DNA of 64,000 nucleotides. Origin: Marinobacterium_D sp050908845. GTDB lineage: Bacteria; Pseudomonadota; Gammaproteobacteria; Pseudomonadales; Balneatricaceae. The position numbers were made by a program, and so were the translations under genes. Under the pieces are notes generated by a model. That model did not search any database. It was not told the origin of the DNA and saw only the letters and a list, made by a program, of their open reading frames with translations. Location: NCBI RefSeq assembly GCF_050908845.1, contig NZ_CP194171.1:620001-684000 (forward strand), read 5' to 3'. Shown here piece after piece: positions 1 to 8,773 of this stretch (its first letter is position 1; each line of letters opens with the position of its first letter).

Positions 1-2056
1 CGTTGGTGGTACCGGTTTTGCCAGCGATATCACCGCGATTAAGCACCAGTGCGCGACGCCCCGTACCGCGCTTGATCACATCCTGCATGACGTTATAGAT
101 CAGGAAAGCGCCATCCGGTGAAATGATGCGCGGTGCGGCATAGGACGCCTCGCTGGCACCGGTTTCCTCGCCGTCATTGGCAGGAGAGCTGTCTTCAGCG
201 ATCTCGCATACCGGGCAGGCTTGTTTCGGTCTGGCTTCGAATACGGGGTCTCCGCTGGCCGTTTCAATACGGGAGATCAGGTAAGGTGAGATCTTGAAGC
301 CGCCATTCGCAAATGTGGCGTAGCCGGAGACAATCTGCAGCGGCGTTACGTCGGCGCTGCCCAGTGCCAGCGACAGGTTGGCGGGGAAGCGCTCGGGTTC
401 GAAGCCGAACTGGAGCATGAAGTCGCGGGCTGTTTCGATACCCAGTGAGCGCATCAGGCGGATCGATACCAGGTTGCGTGAGCGGTAAAGCGCTTCGCGG
501 AGTCGGGTTGGGCCGCCGAATTTGCCGTTGTCGTTTTCGGGGCGCCAGTTGCTCTCCAGGCTGACGTCATGGAACACCACCGGCGCATCATTGATGATTG
601 AGGCGGGTGTAAAACCGTTCTCCAGTGCCGCTGTGTACAGGAACGGCTTGATGTTGGAGCCCGGCTGGCGGTATGCCTGAGTGACGCGGTTGAATTTGTT
701 CAGGGTGAAGCTGAAACCACCGCTTAATGCCCGGATCGCACCATCTTTGGGATTAAGCGAGACGATGGCGCCCTGTACCTTCGGGATCTGGCGCAGCATC
801 CAGTTGCCTTCTTCGTCCTGGGTTATACGTACCAGATCGCCTTTGTTGAGCACGTCGGCAGCGGTTTTGGGTGCGGGACCGGTGTAGTTAACGGTTTTGA
901 AAGGCTTGGCCCAGCTGATGCCATCCCAGTTCAGCTCGATATTGCCATGATCGGCGGTTATCAGCTTCGCGCTTTTGTCACCTGTCTCAGTGACAATGGC
1001 GGGAATGAGGTCACCAAATGCCGGCATGTCGTCCAGCTGTTCGAGCAGTTCCTGCTCAGACAGGCTGTCGAGGTCCAGCTGCTGTTCCGGGCCGCGGTAG
1101 CCGTGGCGCTCGGTGTATGCCAGCAGTCCGGTGCGCAGGGAGCGGTCTGCGCTCTGCTGCAGGCGGCTGTCGATAGTGGTATAGACCTTCAGGCCCTCGG
1201 TGTACAGGTCATCGCCATACTGTGCGTACAGGTCGGCGCGGACCATCTCCGCGATATAAGGGGCTGATAGTTCAATGTCGCTGCCGTGATAGCGTGCCGT
1301 GATCGGCTGGCTCACCGCGTCGTCGTAACGGGTCTCGGTAATGTAACCCAGATCAAGCATGCGGCCGAGGATCCAGTTGCGGCGGTGCATGGCGTTTTCC
1401 GGGTTGGAGATCGGGTTATTGGCCGACGGCGCTTTTGGCAGGCCGGCGATCATCGCCAGTTGAGCGAGGCTCAAGTCTTCAATGGACTGGCCGTAATATA
1501 CGGTAGAGGCTGCCTGAATTCCGTAGGAGCGATGCCCGAGGTAGATCTTGTTGACATAGAGTTCGAGGATCTCCTCCTTGCTTAGCGCGCGTTCGATACG
1601 CAGTGCTAGCAGGATCTCCATGAACTTGCGGGAGAAGGTGCGTTCACGGGTGAGGAAGAAGTTTTTCGCCACCTGCATGGTGATGGTGGAGCCGCCGCTC
1701 TGGATGTGGCCAGTGCTGGCGAGCTGGTAGGCGGCGCGGGTTAAGCCCTTGATATCTATACCGAAATGTTCAAAGAAACGAGAGTCTTCGGCAGCCTGAA
1801 GGGCGTGCACAAAGTCCGTAGGAATCTGTTCGTAATTGACGGGCGTGCGGCGCTTTTCGCCAAACTCGGCGATCAGTTTTTTGTCCGCTGAATAGACCCT
1901 GAGAGGGGTCTGGAAGCGAACTTCCCGCAGTGTTTCGACATCGGGCAGCTGCGGAGAAAAATAGTAGTAGATGCTTGCTGCTGCGATAACACCGGCTACT
2001 ATGCCTGTAAGAGCAAGTACGCACAGCCATTTGAATAGTTTGTAAAAAATTCGCAT
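1..2056 (-). CDS. mrcA: Penicillin-binding protein 1A (bifunctional transglycosylase/transpeptidase), 3' end cut by window edge
   Basis: Class A PBP that polymerises and cross-links peptidoglycan in the periplasm. Translating the minus strand from the ATG at 2056 gives a short cytoplasmic tail and one membrane anchor (about residues 8-33). The GT51 domain follows, with catalytic Glu about residue 90 in AEDSRFFEHFG and the later stretch SKEEILELYVNKIYLG. The transpeptidase motifs are SNIK (Ser467, Lys470), SRN (Ser526 to Asn528) and KTGTTN (680-685), the last lying exactly at the window edge, so the C-terminus is missing. It is divergent from pilM, the arrangement seen in Pseudomonas (ponA). 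PBP1A is preferred over PBP1B because of the insertion between the two domains and the neighbourhood. Confidence 0.95.
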   Translation of the reverse strand, partial: MRIFYKLFKWLCVLALTGIVAGVIAAASIYYYFSPQLPDVETLREVRFQTPLRVYSADKKLIAEFGEKRRTPVNYEQIPTDFVHALQAAEDSRFFEHFGIDIKGLTRAAYQLASTGHIQSGGSTITMQVAKNFFLTRERTFSRKFMEILLALRIERALSKEEILELYVNKIYLGHRSYGIQAASTVYYGQSIEDLSLAQLAMIAGLPKAPSANNPISNPENAMHRRNWILGRMLDLGYITETRYDDAVSQPITARYHGSDIELSAPYIAEMVRADLYAQYGDDLYTEGLKVYTTIDSRLQQSADRSLRTGLLAYTERHGYRGPEQQLDLDSLSEQELLEQLDDMPAFGDLIPAIVTETGDKSAKLITADHGNIELNWDGISWAKPFKTVNYTGPAPKTAADVLNKGDLVRITQDEEGNWMLRQIPKVQGAIVSLNPKDGAIRALSGGFSFTLNKFNRVTQAYRQPGSNIKPFLYTAALENGFTPASIINDAPVVFHDVSLESNWRPENDNGKFGGPTRLREALYRSRNLVSIRLMRSLGIETARDFMLQFGFEPERFPANLSLALGSADVTPLQIVSGYATFANGGFKISPYLISRIETASGDPVFEARPKQACPVCEIAEDSSPANDGEETGASEASYAAPRIISPDGAFLIYNVMQDVIKRGTGRRALVLNRGDIAGKTGTTN

Positions 2057-2094
2057 GCTACCCCTGATGCGTGAAGTAAAATTTGAGCCTGAGC

Positions 2095-2100
2095 ATTATA
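2095..2100 (-). promoter_or_regulatory. Putative -10 element for the PBP1A gene
   Basis: The minus strand reads TATAAT, a perfect sigma-70 -10 hexamer, 38 bases upstream of the PBP1A start codon. I see no convincing -35 at 16-18 bases, so the assignment is tentative. Confidence 0.4.
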
Positions 2101-2161
2101 TCGGCACCTAAAGCTTGGCCTCTAGTGAACAACAGTTTAAATTCTGCATCATTGAGACTAA

Positions 2162-2181
2162 AGTGACACAGATAGTGACAC
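2162..2181 (+). repeat. Tandem direct repeat AGTGACAC x2 upstream of pilM
   Basis: AGTGACAC occurs at 2162-2169 and again at 2174-2181, a 12-base period. It lies 35 bases before the pilM start codon in the divergent ponA/pilM intergenic region. It may be a regulator binding site or chance. Confidence 0.35.
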
Positions 2182-2215
2182 TTGGATTGTTACTCAGAGA
2201 TATAAGGAAGATGTC

Positions 2216-3271
2216 GTGGTCAGCTTGTTCGGTAACAAAAATGCTGGCTGGGTGGGAGTGGATATAGGCTCCTCATCCGTCAAGCTGGTCTCCCTCTCGC
2301 AGCAGGGGCGCGACTGCCAGGTCGACTCCTACGCGATTGTTTCTTTGCCACCCTCGGCTGTCGTTGATGGCAGCGTGGAAAATCAGGCGGAGGTTTCGGA
2401 GGCGATTGAGCGCGGGCTCAAAATCTGTGGTTCCAAACTCAAGCATGCCGTGGTCGCCGTACCTTCTTCAGCGGTCATTACCAAACGCCTCGAAATCAGT
2501 AACGCGTTCGCCGAGATGGAGCTTGAAGAACAGGTCAAGATCGAAGCGGACCAGTTTATTCCCTATGCTCTCGACGAGGTCGCGCTGGACTTTGAAGTTC
2601 TCGGTCCTGTCGATAATCATCCCAATCTGAACGAAATTCTTCTTGTCGCCTGCCGGCGTGATGACGTCTCCAATCGTGAAGATGCGGTCAACGCTGCACA
2701 GCTGAATTGCGATATCGTCGATGTTGATACCTTTGCCGTTGAACGGCTCCTGTCTGTTCTCGACGCTGCCGATCCTGGAGCGCTGGTTGGCATGGTCGAT
2801 ATCGGTGCTGCAACCCTTACCCTCAATGTGTTTCGCGATGGCAAAATCATTTACAACCGCGAACAGGCGTTTGGTGGCAATGAGCTGAGCAACGCAATCC
2901 ACCAGCAGTATGGGCTCGAAATATCCGACATCGAGCAGAAACTGCGTGGCGGCGGACTGGATGAAGAGATCATCGAAATGCTGGTCATGCCCTTCAGACA
3001 GTCTGTGGTTCAGCAAGTTTCCCGCGCATTGCAGTTTTTCTACTCGTCTGGGGCTCAGAGCCAGCTTGCTGAACTCTATGTGGCTGGCGGAACGGCCGGA
3101 ATCGATGGGCTGGTTGAGTTGATGCAAGAGGAGATCGGAGTGCCCTCTAGAGTATTGAACCCCTTCGAACATATTCGTATCGGCTCTCGCCTGAATCGGG
3201 ATCGGCTGATGAAAGATGCGCCAATGCTGGCCAAGGCCTGCGGTTTGGCCCTGAGAAGCTTTGACAGATAG
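2216..3271 (+). CDS. pilM: Type IV pilus assembly protein PilM
   Basis: Cytoplasmic actin-like ATPase-fold protein that docks on the N-terminal tail of PilN and links the inner-membrane alignment complex to the pilus motor. The FtsA-like phosphate motifs GVDIGSSSVKLV (about 14-25) and MVDIGAATLTL (about 193-203) are visible, and 351 residues is normal. The start is GTG at 2216, six bases after AAGGAAG; the ATG at 2211 is out of frame. It is the first gene of pilMNOPQ, which runs into aroK-aroB. Confidence 0.96.
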   Translation: MVSLFGNKNAGWVGVDIGSSSVKLVSLSQQGRDCQVDSYAIVSLPPSAVVDGSVENQAEVSEAIERGLKICGSKLKHAVVAVPSSAVITKRLEISNAFAEMELEEQVKIEADQFIPYALDEVALDFEVLGPVDNHPNLNEILLVACRRDDVSNREDAVNAAQLNCDIVDVDTFAVERLLSVLDAADPGALVGMVDIGAATLTLNVFRDGKIIYNREQAFGGNELSNAIHQQYGLEISDIEQKLRGGGLDEEIIEMLVMPFRQSVVQQVSRALQFFYSSGAQSQLAELYVAGGTAGIDGLVELMQEEIGVPSRVLNPFEHIRIGSRLNRDRLMKDAPMLAKACGLALRSFDR

Positions 3272-3282
3272 GGATATAAATT

Positions 3283-3834
3283 ATGGCGCGTATTAACCTC
3301 AGACCCTGGCGAGAGGAACGCAACGCCCTTCTGCAGAAGCGGTTTCTGGGCAACCTGGTTGCGGCCGCAGTACTCGGGGCGTTAACGGTCTTTGCGATCA
3401 GCTACTACTACGATATGCAGATGGACCGGCAGCAGGCTCGTAATAATTACCTGCGCACCGAAATCTCCAAGCTCGATAAGAAAATTGCCGAAATCCGTGA
3501 GTTGCGACGCAAGCGTGAGCGTCTGCTGGAGCGCCTTAATGCGATCCAGGAACTACAGGGTAACCGCCCGGTTATCGTACGGAACTTCGACGAGCTGGTC
3601 AGGGTGCTGCCTGACGATCTCTACTATAGCGCGATCAGCCGCAAGGGAGACCGGATCAGCATCAATGGCCTGGCCGGGAACAATAACGATGTTTCCAGCC
3701 TGATGCGTAATCTGCAAAGCTCAATCTGGTTCGGTGAGCCAAGCCTCTCCAGAGTGCAGGCGGCCAATCAGATGCGTAATTTCAATCTGTCGGTGCCGCT
3801 GACCAAACCCAAGGCAGAGGAGGCCAGCAAGTGA
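3283..3834 (+). CDS. pilN: Type IV pilus inner-membrane protein PilN
   Basis: Bitopic inner-membrane protein of the type IV pilus alignment complex. The N-terminal cytoplasmic motif INLRPWR (residues 4-10) is the conserved PilM-binding segment. One membrane span follows (about 24-43), then a coiled-coil stretch rich in Lys, Arg and Glu (about 50-90) and a small periplasmic ferredoxin-like domain. The stop codon overlaps the GTG of pilO, so the two are probably translationally coupled. Confidence 0.95.
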   Translation: MARINLRPWREERNALLQKRFLGNLVAAAVLGALTVFAISYYYDMQMDRQQARNNYLRTEISKLDKKIAEIRELRRKRERLLERLNAIQELQGNRPVIVRNFDELVRVLPDDLYYSAISRKGDRISINGLAGNNNDVSSLMRNLQSSIWFGEPSLSRVQAANQMRNFNLSVPLTKPKAEEASK

Positions 3835-4442
3835 GTACGAGTCTTGATGGGTTGAAAAACGCCTTTCGAGGGTTTGACCCGAATAACCTGGATATCAACT
3901 CCGCCGGCACCTGGCCGGTGGGAATCAAGGCGATTGTCTATCTCCTGCTGTTTTCGGCGATTGTTGGTGCCGGTATCTATTTCCTGATCGTTGACAAGCA
4001 CAAGGCTGTTGAGCGGGAAATCAGGAACGAGACCGACCTGAAGCAGCAGTTCGAATCCAAAGCTTTTCAGGTGGCTAACCTACCCGCGTTGCGCAAGCAG
4101 ATGGCGGATGTGGAAGGGCGCTTCGCAGAATTGCTGCGTCAGTTGCCGACGGATAAAGAGGTGCCTGGTCTGCTTGAGGATATCACTGCCATCGGCAAGA
4201 ACGCCGGGCTGGATATCAACAGCATCGCCTTGCAGGCAGAGCGTAAATCCCAGTTCTATGTCGAGTTGCCCATTAGCATTCAGGTGGCAGGGACTTATCA
4301 CCAGATGGGCGAGTTCGTCAGCGGCGTTGCAGCTATCAAGCGTATCGTGACGTTGCATGATTATTCGATTCGACCGGGGGGCGGCAACCAGCTGTCTATG
4401 TCTATCAGTGCCAAGACCTATCGCTATGATGATGAGAACTGA
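3831..4442 (+). CDS. pilO: Type IV pilus inner-membrane protein PilO
   Basis: Partner of PilN in the periplasmic heterodimer of the pilus alignment complex. It has a cytoplasmic N-terminus, one membrane span (about 32-54), a coiled coil and a C-terminal periplasmic domain. The start is GTG at 3831, overlapping the pilN stop by four bases with GAGGAGG about seven bases upstream. 203 residues is the usual length. The 3' end overlaps the pilP start. Confidence 0.94.
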   Translation: MSTSLDGLKNAFRGFDPNNLDINSAGTWPVGIKAIVYLLLFSAIVGAGIYFLIVDKHKAVEREIRNETDLKQQFESKAFQVANLPALRKQMADVEGRFAELLRQLPTDKEVPGLLEDITAIGKNAGLDINSIALQAERKSQFYVELPISIQVAGTYHQMGEFVSGVAAIKRIVTLHDYSIRPGGGNQLSMSISAKTYRYDDEN

Positions 4443-5001
4443 AACAGTTAGCGCACAGGGAGCGCCGCGCCGAACTTGGCTTGTCTTGTCCCTGGCGACG
4501 ATTATGAGCACGGGTTGCCTGTGGGTAGAGGATACGACTGATCTGCGTCAGTTCGTCTCGACCACCATGGCTAAACCGGGAGGGAAGATAGAGCCTCTGC
4601 CGGAGTTCAAGCCCTACGAGAGTTTTGTCTATGAAGGCTCCAGCCTTCGTGACCCGTTCCAGCCACTGCTGCCGACCTCTGAGGCGGATGAGGTGGCCGG
4701 GCCAGACTCCGGTATCAAACCGGATGAAGAGCGGCCCAAGGACTATCTGGAAAGCTTTGCCATTGATCAGCTGAGGATGGTTGGGACGATTACCCCCTTG
4801 GACATGGGCGGGCTGTACGCGCTGGTGCGGGATAACCAGGGTGAGATCCATCGTGTGACCGTCGGAGATCACATGGGGCTGGATTACGGTGAAGTGGTCG
4901 AGGTTAACGACCAGACCGTGAAACTGATCGAGATTATATCGAACGGGCGGGGAGGCTGGATGAAACGGCCGCGAAACCTGGCCTTGCCGGAGCAGGAATA
5001 A
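4426..5001 (+). CDS. pilP: Type IV pilus lipoprotein PilP
   Basis: Lipoprotein that joins PilN/PilO to the secretin PilQ. The frame is open from further upstream (4357), but three in-frame ATGs at 4426, 4429 and 4432 suit the protein better, because they place a short basic N-region before a hydrophobic stretch and the lipobox STGC. The cysteine would become the lipidated residue 1. An acidic, proline-rich linker follows, then the PilP beta-domain (from about residue 105, RMVGTI...). It overlaps the end of pilO by about 17 bases, and pilQ follows after six bases. Confidence 0.92.
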   Translation: MMMRTETVSAQGAPRRTWLVLSLATIMSTGCLWVEDTTDLRQFVSTTMAKPGGKIEPLPEFKPYESFVYEGSSLRDPFQPLLPTSEADEVAGPDSGIKPDEERPKDYLESFAIDQLRMVGTITPLDMGGLYALVRDNQGEIHRVTVGDHMGLDYGEVVEVNDQTVKLIEIISNGRGGWMKRPRNLALPEQE

Positions 5002-5007
5002 CGAAGG

Positions 5008-7092
5008 ATGCTGACTGTGAATAGAATTAAAGGTAATTACAAAAGTCGGTTGCTTTCTGGAGCTGGCACTTGGCTCAAAGGTTTTGTCTTTGGGATCCTG
5101 GCGTTGTCATTTTCCATTCAGGCTTCCGCGCAGGATGCCCGGTTGACCGATTCGTCATTCGTCGCTTTGCCCGGCGGTAAAATCGAAATTCGTCTGGACT
5201 TCGATGCGGCTCCTCCTGCGCCTAAGGCGTATATGATCGACAGCCCGCCCCGTTTGGTGATGGACTTCTGGGGCGTTAGTAATGAAATCGGTACCCGTCT
5301 TCAGGATATAGAGACAGGTCAGGTAGACAGCCTCAACTTTGCTCAGGCGGAAGGTCGCCTGCGTATCGTAGCCAATCTTAACGAGCCGGTTGAATACCGG
5401 ACATACAGCGAAGATAACAGTCTGTTTGTCGAGTTTTCCGGTACTTCAGGTTCTTCAGCGGCGGCAGCCAAGCAGCCGATAGCCAAAACGTCCCAGACCT
5501 ACTCATCCGCCATGCCAGTTGCCCGCGATGATCGTACCCGCGTTCAGGGTATCGATTTCGAGCGTGTCGCCGGTGGAGAGGGGCGTGTGGTCGTGACCCT
5601 GAGCGACGACGAGGCTGGTCTCGATATCATCGAAGAGGGTAACAACGTCGTTGTTAACCTGATCGGTGCGGGTGTTGCCCCGAATCTGGAGCAGCGTCTG
5701 GATGTTCAGGACTTTGCCACTCCGGTGATGTTCATCGACACTATGGTTAACGGTCAAAATACATCTCTTCTGATCAAGCCGTCTGCTGAGCCGTATGACT
5801 ACATGGCTTACCAGACCGGCAATCAGCTTTATGTGGATTTCAAGCCGATAGCCGCTGAAGAAGAGAAAAATGCGCGTGACGCCTTTCCGTACAACGGTGA
5901 AAAAATCGACCTGAACTTCCAGGATGTGTCTGTCCGTTCAATCCTGCAGATTATTGCTGAAGTGGCGGAGATGAACCTGGTGATCAGTGATCTGGTCGAC
6001 AGCAGCGCGGGCAATATCACCCTGCGTCTGAAAAATGTGCCCTGGGATCAGGCGCTGGATATCATCCTCAAAACCAAGGGCCTGGATAAGCGCGAAGTGG
6101 GTAACGTGCTGATGATCGGCACTGCCCAGGAGATCGCTCAGCGCGAACAGCAGGAACTCGAGAGCCAGAAGCAGGTAGAAGAGCTGGCGCCCCTGGTAAC
6201 TGAGTTTGTCCAGATCGACTTTCGCCGTGCCTCAGACCTGAAAACTCATATTGAAGAAGCGCAGCTGATATCCGAGCGCGGTTTTGTCCTGGCCGACGAT
6301 CAGACCAACGTGCTGATGATTCGTGAGACGGCAAGTCAGATCGAGGACATCCGCCGGACTTTGCGCCAGTTCGATGTCGAGGTCGCGCAGATCCTGATTG
6401 AGGCCCGCATCGTCGAGGCGTCCGAGACGGATAGCCGTGAACTTGGAATTCGTTGGGGCTTAAGTAACGCTGACGATTCCGGCAGTATAAACGGCAACCC
6501 GTTCGACACTGCGCTTGCCATTGATTACGGCGTGGATACATCAACTACTCTGGCGATCGGTTATGCCAGCAGCAGTGTGCTTCTGGCGGCTGAACTATCG
6601 GCACTGGAGAGTGATGGTCGAGCCAATATCGTATCCCAGCCCAAGGTGATTACCACCAACGGCAGTCCGGCGGAGATCTCCTCAGGTCAGAGGGTTCCAT
6701 ACCAGACAACAGACGGTGATGGAGGGTCTGATACCGAGTTTGAAGATGTTGAATTGAGCCTGAGTGTTACGCCGCAGATCAACCCAGGGGATCGCATCAG
6801 TCTGGATATCGATATCAACAAAGACTCCGTAGCGGGAGCAGCTCCGAATGGCGAGTTGATTATCGATACCAATTCTTTGCAGACGTCTATCAGCGTACCG
6901 GATGGCGAAACAGTAGTGCTTGGTGGTATCTTCGTTACCTCAGATATAAATTCTGAGAACAAGACGCCGGTGTTGGGTGATATCCCGGTGCTGGGTAACT
7001 TGTTCAAGTCGCGTCGGACCTCGCAAGATAAGCAAGAGCTGCTGATATTCATTACTCCAAAACTGGTACGTGAATCTCTGACAGTCAGGTAG
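5008..7092 (+). CDS. pilQ: Type IV pilus outer-membrane secretin PilQ
   Basis: Forms the outer-membrane channel through which the pilus passes. A signal peptide ends near ASAQD. Two AMIN peptidoglycan-binding regions lie in about residues 40-290, followed by the STN/N0 and N1 domains (about 300-440). The C-terminal secretin domain ends with the hallmark VPVLGDIPVLGNLFK and LLIFITPKLV. The ATG at 5008 has its purine tract directly adjacent; the in-frame GTG at 5017 sits about nine bases from GAAGG and may be the true start, giving three fewer residues. 694 residues is normal. Confidence 0.96.
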   Translation: MLTVNRIKGNYKSRLLSGAGTWLKGFVFGILALSFSIQASAQDARLTDSSFVALPGGKIEIRLDFDAAPPAPKAYMIDSPPRLVMDFWGVSNEIGTRLQDIETGQVDSLNFAQAEGRLRIVANLNEPVEYRTYSEDNSLFVEFSGTSGSSAAAAKQPIAKTSQTYSSAMPVARDDRTRVQGIDFERVAGGEGRVVVTLSDDEAGLDIIEEGNNVVVNLIGAGVAPNLEQRLDVQDFATPVMFIDTMVNGQNTSLLIKPSAEPYDYMAYQTGNQLYVDFKPIAAEEEKNARDAFPYNGEKIDLNFQDVSVRSILQIIAEVAEMNLVISDLVDSSAGNITLRLKNVPWDQALDIILKTKGLDKREVGNVLMIGTAQEIAQREQQELESQKQVEELAPLVTEFVQIDFRRASDLKTHIEEAQLISERGFVLADDQTNVLMIRETASQIEDIRRTLRQFDVEVAQILIEARIVEASETDSRELGIRWGLSNADDSGSINGNPFDTALAIDYGVDTSTTLAIGYASSSVLLAAELSALESDGRANIVSQPKVITTNGSPAEISSGQRVPYQTTDGDGGSDTEFEDVELSLSVTPQINPGDRISLDIDINKDSVAGAAPNGELIIDTNSLQTSISVPDGETVVLGGIFVTSDINSENKTPVLGDIPVLGNLFKSRRTSQDKQELLIFITPKLVRESLTVR

Positions 7093-7111
7093 TACTAAGG
7101 TAAAACTGTCG

Positions 7112-7639
7112 TTGAACGTGTTTTTAATTGGCCCTATGGGCTCTGGAAAGAGCACCATAGGGCGTTTGCTTTCTGGTGAACTGGGTCAGGAGTTTATTGA
7201 CTCTGATCGAGAGATCGAAGAGCGTGCTGGCGCCAATATTCCCTGGATTTTTGATGTCGAGGGTGAGGCGGGCTTCCGTAGTCGGGAAGAGGCGGTGATC
7301 GATCAGCTCACACAACGGGAAAATATCGTTCTGGCTACAGGTGGTGGAGCGGTATTAAGGCAAGAGAATCGTGCCCACCTTCAGGCCCGGGGCTTTGTTG
7401 TTTATCTGAAAACCTCAGTGGAACAGCAGATGGAAAGAACCGCCCGGGATAAGAACCGGCCATTATTGCAAAATGACGACCCTCAAGGGGTTCTGGCCAA
7501 ACTGATGGCGGAACGGGACCCACTTTACCGCGACTGTTGTGATCTTCTGGTCAAGACTGACCGGCGCCACCCTCGCAGCGTCGTTGCAGAGATCGTCCGT
7601 AATTTGAAAAAGCAGAGTTCGTTATCGAACCCTGTCTAA
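7112..7639 (+). CDS. aroK: Shikimate kinase
   Basis: Phosphorylates shikimate at the 3-hydroxyl in the pathway to chorismate and the aromatic amino acids. The Walker A motif GPMGSGKS spans residues 7-14. The shikimate-binding DSD...E segment and the GGGAV motif follow at the usual spacing, and the lid arginine region RDKNRP is present. The start is TTG at 7112 with CTAAGG upstream; no better in-frame start precedes the P-loop. It lies between pilQ and aroB, as in Pseudomonas. Confidence 0.94.
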   Translation: MNVFLIGPMGSGKSTIGRLLSGELGQEFIDSDREIEERAGANIPWIFDVEGEAGFRSREEAVIDQLTQRENIVLATGGGAVLRQENRAHLQARGFVVYLKTSVEQQMERTARDKNRPLLQNDDPQGVLAKLMAERDPLYRDCCDLLVKTDRRHPRSVVAEIVRNLKKQSSLSNPV

Positions 7640-7664
7640 TCGCATTTCCCCGAGAGTATCCTTC

Positions 7665-8750
7665 ATGCAGATGTTGACCGTTGACTTAGGTGACCGCAGT
7701 TATCCGATCTATATCGGTAAAAAGCTGATTGAACAGCCGCTGTTGGAGAAACACCTCAAGGGGCGGCAGGTCATGATCGTCAGCAACGAAACGGTTGCCC
7801 CCCTGTATCTGGAGCGGCTGGTGTCTCAGTTTGAGGCCGCTGCCGATGTTGTCGTGCTGCCGGATGGCGAACGGTTCAAGGATCTGGAACATCTCAATCT
7901 GATTTTCGATGCGCTGCTGGAAAAGCGCCACAACCGCACGACAACGCTGATCGCGCTGGGTGGAGGCGTTGTCGGTGATATGACGGGTTTCGCCGCAGCC
8001 TGCTATCAGCGCGGTGTCAGCTTTATTCAGGTGCCGACTACGTTGCTGTCCCAGGTTGATTCGTCGGTCGGTGGCAAGACCGGCGTCAATCACCGGCTTG
8101 GCAAGAATATGATCGGTGCCTTCCATCAGCCTGTCGCGGTGGTCGCCGATACCGATGCGCTGTTGACCCTGCCGGAAAGGGAGTTGTCGGCCGGTCTGGC
8201 GGAAGTGATCAAGTACGGCCTTATCTATGATCGGGCGTTTTTCGATTGGCTGGAAAACAATATCGATGCCCTCCGCCAACGGGACAGTGACGCCTTGAGT
8301 TATGCGATTTACCGGTCCTGTGAAATCAAGGCTGAAGTTGTCGCCCAGGATGAACGTGAATCCGGTATTCGGGCGTTGCTGAACCTGGGACATACCTTTG
8401 GTCATGCCATTGAAACCTCTCAGGGTTACGGCACCTGGCTGCATGGCGAAGCAGTGGGGACAGGTATGTTGATGGCGGCGGATCTGTCGGCCCGTATGGG
8501 ATGGATCGAAACCTCTGATCTTGAAAGAATACGCAAGCTGCTTATCGCTGCAGGGCTGCCTGTGGTGGCTCCGGAGTCCATGACGCCTGACGAATTTATC
8601 AGCCTGATGGCTGTTGATAAGAAAGTGCTTGATGGCCAGTTGAGACTGGTGCTGATGAAATCGATTGGTGAGGCGGTGGTCACTGATCAGATCGACCCCA
8701 ACCTGTTGAACCATACCCTCATCGCAGGATCGAAACTTGGGCTGATCTAG
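7665..8750 (+). CDS. aroB: 3-dehydroquinate synthase
   Basis: NAD- and metal-dependent enzyme that cyclises DAHP to 3-dehydroquinate, the second shikimate pathway step. Visible features are the NAD-binding GGGVVGDMTGFAAACY, the substrate segment VDSSVGGKTGVN, and the metal-ligand motifs in LNLGHTFGHAIE and LHGEAVGTG. 361 residues is standard. It is 25 bases downstream of aroK and 23 bases before the DamX-like gene. Confidence 0.96.
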   Translation: MQMLTVDLGDRSYPIYIGKKLIEQPLLEKHLKGRQVMIVSNETVAPLYLERLVSQFEAAADVVVLPDGERFKDLEHLNLIFDALLEKRHNRTTTLIALGGGVVGDMTGFAAACYQRGVSFIQVPTTLLSQVDSSVGGKTGVNHRLGKNMIGAFHQPVAVVADTDALLTLPERELSAGLAEVIKYGLIYDRAFFDWLENNIDALRQRDSDALSYAIYRSCEIKAEVVAQDERESGIRALLNLGHTFGHAIETSQGYGTWLHGEAVGTGMLMAADLSARMGWIETSDLERIRKLLIAAGLPVVAPESMTPDEFISLMAVDKKVLDGQLRLVLMKSIGEAVVTDQIDPNLLNHTLIAGSKLGLI

Positions 8751-8773
8751 AGACTAAGGAGCTGCACCCGTCA

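Noticed and set aside
2211..2213. ATG just before the pilM GTG start
   Set aside because: It is out of frame with pilM; the GTG at 2216 has the better ribosome-binding-site spacing.
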